This document shows, in pieces, positions 6,929 to 12,016 of a stretch of 12,016 nt of DNA. A program made the position numbers and the translations under genes. Source of the stretch: an uncultured Alphaproteobacteria bacterium (GTDB taxonomy: Bacteria; Pseudomonadota; Alphaproteobacteria; Reyranellales; Reyranellaceae); assembly GCA_903929895.1 (NCBI GenBank), contig CAIYWM010000507.1, positions 1 to 12,016 of the forward strand, read 5' to 3'. Below the pieces are notes generated by a model. It had not been told where the DNA came from. It ran no database searches and saw nothing but the letters and a program-made list of their open reading frames with translations. The stretch's first letter is position 1, and every line of letters starts with the position of its first letter.

Positions 6929-7267
6929 ATGACGACCATCACCTATGAAGATTTCGAGCGTGTCGACATCCGTGTCGGCACCATCGTCGAGGCGGCGCCG
7001 CTCGAAGGCGCGCGCAAGCCCGCCTACCGCCTGCTGATCGATTTCGGCGGCGAGATCGGGACGAAGAAGTCCTCGGCGCAGATCACCGTGCACTACACTC
7101 CGGAGGAGCTGGTCGGCCGTCAGGTCGCAGCGGTCGTGAACTTCCCGCCGCGTCAGATCGGCAGGTTCATGTCCGAAGTCCTGACGCTCGGCTTCCCGTC
7201 CGCCGACGGCAGCGTCGTGCTGATCGCGCCAACCAGGCCCGTGCCGAACGGCGGCAAGCTTTTCTAG
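6929..7267 (+). CDS. csaA: CsaA-type tRNA-binding / chaperone-like protein
   Basis: A 112-residue single-domain OB-fold protein of the CsaA family (usually 107-115). Members are dimeric, bind tRNA through an EMAP-II-like fold, and have been linked to protein export in Bacillus. The family pattern runs along the whole protein: FERVDIRVGTIVEA at 9-22, KKSSAQITVHYTPEEL at 46-61, VGRQVAAVVNFPPRQIG at 62-78 and FMSEVLTLGF at 80-89. The ATG at 6929 matches the family N-terminus; GGGG nearby is only a weak ribosome site. It is a single gene between the phasin terminator and the convergent ilvE, with its stop codon seven bases from that of ilvE. Family assignment is strong; its role in this organism is not known. 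Confidence 0.93.
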   Translation: MTTITYEDFERVDIRVGTIVEAAPLEGARKPAYRLLIDFGGEIGTKKSSAQITVHYTPEELVGRQVAAVVNFPPRQIGRFMSEVLTLGFPSADGSVVLIAPTRPVPNGGKLF

Positions 7268-7282
7268 GCGCGGCCTAGAAAA
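7260..7282. repeat. Inverted repeat spanning the convergent csaA and ilvE stop codons
   Basis: TTTTCTAGGC (7260-7269), a 3-base GCG loop and GCCTAGAAAA (7273-7282) form a perfect 10-bp stem. The TAG stops of csaA (7265-7267) and, on the other strand, ilvE (7277-7275) occupy mirror positions in the two arms. There is no T-run after the stem on either strand, so it is not a classical intrinsic terminator, though it could block or stabilise 3' ends in both directions. Confidence 0.7.
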
Positions 7283-8378
7283 CCTTGTGGATCCAGCCGT
7301 GCGGGTCGGCCGTGCGGCCACGTTGAATGCCGACGAGGGCGGCCTTCAGCTCCTCGGTCTTGGCGCCCGAGCCGCCATTGCCGATCCGGAATTCGCCGTC
7401 CTTGCTGCGCACCGTGCCGATCGGCGTGACGACCGCGGCGGTGCCGCAGGCGAAGGCCTCGCGCAGGCGGCCGCTGGCGGCATCCTTGCGCCACTGCTCG
7501 ATCGAATAGCGCTCTTCGCTCACCTTGATGCCCTTGTCCTTCGCCAGCGTGAGCAGCGAGCTGCGCGTGATGCCGGGCAGGATCGTGCCGCCGAGCGGCG
7601 GCGTGATCATCGAGCCGTCGTCGAACACGAAGAAGATGTTCATGCCGCCCAGCTCCTCGATCCAGCGCTGTTCGACGGCATCGAGGAACACGACCTGGTC
7701 GCAGCCGTGGCGCGTCGCTTCGGCCTGCGCCTGCAGGCTGGCGGCATAGTTGCCGCCGCACTTGGCGGCGCCGGTGCCGCCGGGGGCCGCGCGGGTGAAA
7801 TCGTCGGAGACCCAGACCGACACCGCCGGCGCATCGGTCTTGAAGTAGGCGCCGACCGACGAGGCGATGACGATGAAGAGGTAGTCCGACGATGGCTTCA
7901 CGCCGAGGAAGATCTCGTTCGCGAACATGAAGGGCCGGATGTAGAGGCTGCCGTCGCCCTCCGGGATCCATGCTCTGTCGATCTTGACCAGCTGGTCGAC
8001 GGACTCGAGGAACACGTCCTCCGGCAGGACCGGCATGGCGAGCCGCTCGGCCGACTGCTGGAAGCGGCGGGCATTCTCCAGCGGGCGGAACAGCGTCGCA
8101 CCGCCATCGGCCGTGCGATAGGCCTTCAGCCCCTCGAAAATCTCCTGGGCGTAGTGCAGGACGGCCGCGGCCGGATCCATCGGGATCGGCGCGCGCGGTT
8201 CGACCTTCGCATCATGCCAGCCCTTGGACTCGTGATACCGGATGGTCACCATGTGATCGGAGAAGACGCGGCCGAAGCCCGGATTCTTGAGCAGCTCCGC
8301 GCGCTTCTCGGCGGGAAGCGGCGACGGATGGGCGACGTGCGTGAAGTGAAGCGGTGTCTTGGACATTGTCTTGGGCAT
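7275..8378 (-). CDS. ilvE: Branched-chain amino acid aminotransferase
   Basis: A 367-residue class-IV PLP aminotransferase of the longer branched-chain type (about 355-370). It interconverts Val, Leu and Ile with their 2-oxo acids using glutamate/2-oxoglutarate. Visible markers are HYAQEIFEGLKAYR (75-88), RPFMFANE (148-155), the PLP-binding Lys206 in GAAKCGGNYAAS, EELGGMN at 241-247, LGGTILPGITR (262-272) and CGTAAVVTPIG (311-321). The ATG at 8378 has AGAGAG just upstream. A GTG at 8402 would add eight residues with no ribosome site, and an ATG at 8366 would remove four. It follows the histidine kinase gene on the same strand after 64 bp, so it may be read from the marR operon or a promoter in that gap. 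A second class-IV enzyme begins at 11877. Confidence 0.93.
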   Translation of the reverse strand: MPKTMSKTPLHFTHVAHPSPLPAEKRAELLKNPGFGRVFSDHMVTIRYHESKGWHDAKVEPRAPIPMDPAAAVLHYAQEIFEGLKAYRTADGGATLFRPLENARRFQQSAERLAMPVLPEDVFLESVDQLVKIDRAWIPEGDGSLYIRPFMFANEIFLGVKPSSDYLFIVIASSVGAYFKTDAPAVSVWVSDDFTRAAPGGTGAAKCGGNYAASLQAQAEATRHGCDQVVFLDAVEQRWIEELGGMNIFFVFDDGSMITPPLGGTILPGITRSSLLTLAKDKGIKVSEERYSIEQWRKDAASGRLREAFACGTAAVVTPIGTVRSKDGEFRIGNGGSGAKTEELKAALVGIQRGRTADPHGWIHKVF

Positions 8379-8442
8379 TTCTCTCTGAAGTATTTCCTTC
8401 ACTCTATCACAGGCGGCCGCGCCGCAAGTCCCGGGGCGCCGC

Positions 8443-9794
<1,352 letters not shown>

Positions 9795-9798
<4 letters not shown>

Positions 9799-10499
9799 GC
9801 GTCGACCAGCCGGTAGCCCTGGCCGCGCACCGTGCGCAGGTAGCGTGGAAACGACGGGTCGGGCTCGATCTTGCGTCGCAGCCTCGTCACCTGCACGTCG
9901 ATGGCCCGCTCGTTCACGTTGGCGCCCACCGTCCTGCACAACGTCTCGCGGCTCAGCACCTCGCCGATGCGGCCGGTGAAGGCGCGCATCAGCGCGATCT
10001 CCGCGTCGGTCAGCGCCACGCGCTTGCCCTTGTGCGTGAGCTCGCCCAGTTCGAGGTCGAACAGCATGGGGCCGAACGCCACCTGCTGCGGCAGTTCCTG
10101 CGGGCCCACGACGGTGGCGTTTCGGCCGCGCCGCAGCACGCTCTGGATGCGCAGCAGAAGCTCGCGCGGCTCGAACGGCTTGCCGAGATAGTCGTCGACG
10201 CCCTTCTCGAGGCCGGCGATGCGGTCCTTGGTCTCGACCATCGCCGTCAGCATCAGGATCGGCACGTCGTCGGTGCGGCGCAGCTCGGCGGCAAACTCGA
10301 GGCCGGTCTCGCCCGGCATCATGACGTCGAGCACGATCAGGTCGAAGTCGAAGGAGCTGATCTGCTGGCGGGCTTCCGCCGTGTTGGCGGCGGTCGAGAC
10401 GCGGAAGTCATTGCGCGACAGGAACGACTTCAGCAGTTCGCGCAGGCGCGTATCGTCGTCGACGACCAGGATGTGCGGCTTGTCGGACGACGCATCCAT
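9795..10499 (-). CDS. OmpR-family response regulator (PetR-like context)
   Basis: A 234-residue OmpR/PhoB-type DNA-binding response regulator. The receiver domain (about 9-122) has the acidic pair Asp14/Asp15, phospho-acceptor Asp58 in LIVLDVMMPG, Thr85 in LMLTAM and Lys107 in YLGKPF. A winged-helix output domain (about 138-234) ends with RAIDVQVTRLRRKIE and YLRTVRGQGYRLVDA. It starts six bases after the MarR stop, without a clear Shine-Dalgarno, and overlaps the kinase start by four bases, so it probably depends on translational coupling. The MarR-plus-OmpR order resembles petP-petR, which I recall from Rhodobacter capsulatus, where the pair is needed for cytochrome bc1 gene expression. That parallel is from gene order and memory only. 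Confidence 0.93.
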
Positions 10500-10505
10500 G
10501 ATGCG

Positions 10506-11003
10506 CTAGCGGCCGCCGCCGCGTATCCGCTTGTCGACCACGAGGCGTTCGGGCGGGTCGAGCAGGCCGAGCAGCACCTTGCGGAACCCTTCGACCGCCT
10601 CGGCACCGGTCTCGCGATAGGCCCGCGCGAAGCGCTGGCTCTGGCGGTCCGTGAGGTCGCGCTCGAGTTCCTGGCCCCTGGGGGTGAGCCACAGCAGGCG
10701 CTCGCGGCGATCGCGCGCGCCGCTCTTCTGCTCGACGTAGCCCTGTTCGATCAGGTCCTTCAGCACGCGGCTGATCGACTGCTTGGTCACCTTCAGGATC
10801 GACAGGAGGTGACCGACGGTCTGGCCGGGATGCCTGCCGATGAAGTAGAGGGCGCGATGATGGGCCCGGCCGAGCTGGTAGTGCCGGAGCTGCTGGTCGG
10901 ATTCGAAGGTGAAGTCGCGATAGGCATAGAACATCAGCTCGATGCCCTGGCGCAGCTCTTCGTCGCGGAGGAAAAGGGGGTTGGCGGGGGCTCTGGATTC
11001 CAC
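10506..11003 (-). CDS. MarR-family transcriptional regulator (PetP-like context)
   Basis: A 165-residue MarR-type regulator, usual length 140-170. The N-terminal helix FLRDEELRQGIELMFYAYRDF (within 11-31) supports dimerisation. The winged helix-turn-helix covers about 60-107, with HPGQTVGHLLSILKVTKQSISRVLKDL as helix pair and recognition helix and the wing at DRRERLLWLT (98-107). The GTG at 11003 is the only start that keeps the full dimer helix; no Shine-Dalgarno is seen, and a -10-like TATAAA lies six bases before it, so the mRNA may be leaderless. It is the first gene of a four-gene minus-strand unit with regulator, kinase and ilvE, and is divergent from a GST-fold gene. A role like R. capsulatus PetP is possible. 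Confidence 0.9.
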   Translation of the reverse strand: MESRAPANPLFLRDEELRQGIELMFYAYRDFTFESDQQLRHYQLGRAHHRALYFIGRHPGQTVGHLLSILKVTKQSISRVLKDLIEQGYVEQKSGARDRRERLLWLTPRGQELERDLTDRQSQRFARAYRETGAEAVEGFRKVLLGLLDPPERLVVDKRIRGGGR

Positions 11004-11009
11004 GCTGTC

Positions 11010-11038
11010 TTTATAGTGCGGGTGGGCTGCGTTGACAC
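11010..11038 (-). promoter_or_regulatory. Promoter of the marR-regulator-kinase operon
   Basis: On the minus strand GTGTCA (11038-11033) and TATAAA (11015-11010) are 17 bp apart. The -10 element ends six bases before the GTG start, so transcription would begin at or near the start codon. On the plus strand a consensus TTGACA (11032-11037) overlaps the minus-strand -35 and points to the GST gene, although its -10 is poor. Confidence 0.5.
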
Positions 11039-11103
11039 CCCGCGCAAGCGGATGTTAGCGCGACCCTCCATCCTGAACCCTTCCGAAGCCGCAAGAGGGC
11101 GCC

Positions 11104-11745
11104 ATGCTGACCGTTCACCATCTTGGCGTATCGCAGTCGGAACGGATCGTCTGGCTGTGCGAGGAACTGGGCGTTCCCTACGAGCTGAAGGTCTACGACC
11201 GTGACGCGGTCACACGGCTCGCGCCGCCCGAGTACAAGGCCCTGCATCCGATCGGCGCGGCACCGGTGATCCAGGACGGCGACGTGCTGCTGGCCGAGTC
11301 CGGCGCCATCGTCGAGTACATCGTCGCAAAGTACGGCAACGGCCGGCTCGTGCGGGGGCCCGACCATCCCGACTTCGCTGAGTTCCTCTACTGGTTCCAC
11401 TTCGCCAACGGCACGCTCCAGCCGGCGACGGGCCGCAACATGATCCTGGGACGGCTCGATCTTCCGGCGGACAATCCGCTGATCAAGGCCATGAAGGCCC
11501 GCCTCGAACTTGCCCTCGGCCTCGTCGAGGCGCGGCTCGGGAAGGCCGATTACCTGGCCGGGGCGGAGCTCACGACGGCCGACATCATGGCCGTCTTCTC
11601 CTTGACGACCATGCGCTACTTCCTGCCGTTCGACCTCGCGCCCTATCCGGCGATCCGCGCCTATCTACAGCGCATTGCCGCCCGGCCCGCCTACCAGAGG
11701 GCGATGGGCAAGGGCGATCCGGGGATGCCTCTCCTTCTGACCTGA
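11104..11745 (+). CDS. Glutathione S-transferase family protein
   Basis: A 213-residue GST-fold protein, usual length about 200-220. The N-terminal thioredoxin-like domain (about 1-78) has LGVSQSERIVWLCEELGVPYE at 7-27, where Ser10/Ser12 sit at the glutathione-activating position. It also has the cis-Pro motif GAAPVI (51-56) and the glutathione gamma-glutamyl-binding ES pair in LLAESGAIVEYI (62-73). The all-helical C-terminal domain contains YLAGAELTTADIMAVF, the usual capping motif with the structural Asp. It conjugates or reduces with glutathione in the cytoplasm; the substrate is unknown. The ATG at 11104 has AGAGGG four bases upstream. It is divergent from marR across 100 bp and followed by the second aminotransferase after 131 bp. 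It might be under MarR control, but this is unproven. Confidence 0.92.
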   Translation: MLTVHHLGVSQSERIVWLCEELGVPYELKVYDRDAVTRLAPPEYKALHPIGAAPVIQDGDVLLAESGAIVEYIVAKYGNGRLVRGPDHPDFAEFLYWFHFANGTLQPATGRNMILGRLDLPADNPLIKAMKARLELALGLVEARLGKADYLAGAELTTADIMAVFSLTTMRYFLPFDLAPYPAIRAYLQRIAARPAYQRAMGKGDPGMPLLLT

Positions 11746-11769
11746 AATTCATGGGCGAAAGACACGCAG

Positions 11770-11804
11770 GGTCAGTGTGATTGACAAGGTCAGTATTATT
11801 GACC
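11770..11804. promoter_or_regulatory. Tandem GGTCA-N7-TGAC inverted repeats before the second aminotransferase
   Basis: Two 17-bp units, GGTCAGTGTGATTGACA (11770-11786) and GGTCAGTATTATTGACC (11788-11804), stand in tandem with an 18-bp period. Each is an inverted repeat of GGTCA and TGAC(C/A) around 7 bp; the second also has TA-N-TA symmetry inside. A TTGACA (11781-11786) that could be a -35 lies in the first unit. They look like paired operator sites for a dimeric regulator such as MarR, but the binder is unknown. A direct repeat GACCTATT (11801-11808 and 11842-11849) follows. Confidence 0.55.
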
Positions 11805-11876
11805 TATTGGGATTAATAGTTGTTCTGGGGGTGGCCTCAGAGACCTATTTAGAATCAATCGAGGAAGCATATCGCA

Positions 11877-12016
11877 ATGTCCTTAACCATGGACGATCGG
11901 GACGGGTTCATCTGGCTGGACGGCAAGCTGGTCCCGTGGCGCGACAGCCGCATGCACGTGCTCACCCACGCGCTGCACTACGGTTCCGCCGTCTTCGAGG
12001 GCGAGCGCATCTATGA
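11877..12016 (+). CDS. Class-IV branched-chain aminotransferase, N-terminal part (cut by window end)
   Basis: The first 46 codons are present; the gene runs off the right edge. The sequence [11 protein letters not shown] (11-21) followed by [20 protein letters not shown] (27-46) is the usual start of shorter (about 290-residue) IlvE-type branched-chain aminotransferases and related class-IV PLP enzymes. The catalytic Lys lies beyond the window. The ATG at 11877 is preceded by GAGGA about 12 bases upstream, a rather long spacing; an in-frame ATG at 11889 has no ribosome site. It differs clearly from the longer ilvE at 7275-8378, so the two are paralogues of different subtypes. As I recall, an ilvE of this type often sits next to the MarR/OmpR pair in alphaproteobacteria, so this is probably the conserved neighbour, here separated by the GST gene. 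D-amino acid or aminodeoxychorismate activity cannot be excluded. Confidence 0.85.
   Translation, partial: MSLTMDDRDGFIWLDGKLVPWRDSRMHVLTHALHYGSAVFEGERIY

Noticed and set aside
8379..8442. GC-rich imperfect hairpin between the kinase stop and ilvE as a terminator
   Set aside because: The stem is about 5 bp with a long loop and no T-run, too weak to call.
9799..9939. 47-residue N-terminal extension of the histidine kinase
   Set aside because: It overlaps the response regulator gene and has no signal or domain character; the ATGA overlap at 9795-9798 marks the true start.
11848..11856. TTTAGAATC resembling half of an iron-control (Irr) element
   Set aside because: Only one half-site is present, with no TTCTAAA partner, so it is no better than chance in an AT-rich leader.
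11877..12016. Continuation of the GTG-11777 frame as a 79-residue protein
   Set aside because: Past 11877 the frame is an Arg/His-rich shadow of the aminotransferase; only the leader part is discussed as a possible peptide.

Overview
The window is dense, GC-rich chromosomal DNA with short intergenic gaps, several GTG starts and repeated 4-bp ATGA/GTGA gene overlaps. The gene content fits a free-living alphaproteobacterium, possibly Rhodospirillales-like. The main pointers are a phasin behind PhaR-type TGC boxes, UbiK near proC, a MarR / OmpR-type regulator / EnvZ-like kinase operon of the PetP-PetR kind, and an ilvE-type aminotransferase close to that MarR gene. The genus is an inference I cannot settle from this sequence. 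No transposase, integrase, CRISPR array, tRNA or rRNA is visible, and no stretch longer than 300 bp lacks a gene.

Layout. (1) 1-4006, minus strand: a likely three-gene operon, ubiK > hyuA > hyuB. It pairs a ubiquinone-biosynthesis accessory protein with a two-subunit ATP-dependent hydantoinase/oxoprolinase-type enzyme, and ends at a strong hairpin at 15-42. (2) 4076-6245, plus strand: a tightly packed operon of a crotonase-fold enzyme, proC (last step of proline synthesis) and a TetR-type regulator. (3) 6246-6882: a phasin gene with its own promoter, three TGC-rich boxes spaced exactly 30 bp apart, and a clear intrinsic terminator. (4) 6929-7267: csaA, convergent with the next unit; both stop codons lie in one 23-bp inverted repeat. 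(5) 11003-7275, minus strand: MarR regulator > OmpR-type response regulator > EnvZ-type histidine kinase > branched-chain aminotransferase (ilvE). (6) 11104-12016, plus strand: a glutathione S-transferase-fold protein, then an AT-rich leader with tandem GGTCA-N7-TGAC inverted repeats in front of a second class-IV aminotransferase, cut by the window end.

How the parts fit. The phasin, which coats polyhydroxyalkanoate granules, appears to be controlled by a PhaR-like repressor encoded elsewhere. The MarR/two-component operon runs toward one branched-chain aminotransferase gene, while a second of the same fold class is divergent from it beyond the GST gene. Most genes are recognisable housekeeping or metabolic families. 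The more novel material is regulatory: the 30-bp phased boxes, the tandem repeats before the second aminotransferase, and the possibly leaderless MarR promoter overlapping a divergent -35. Two enzyme-motif oddities also deserve checking: a Cys in place of a catalytic Glu in the crotonase, and altered acidic positions in HyuA.
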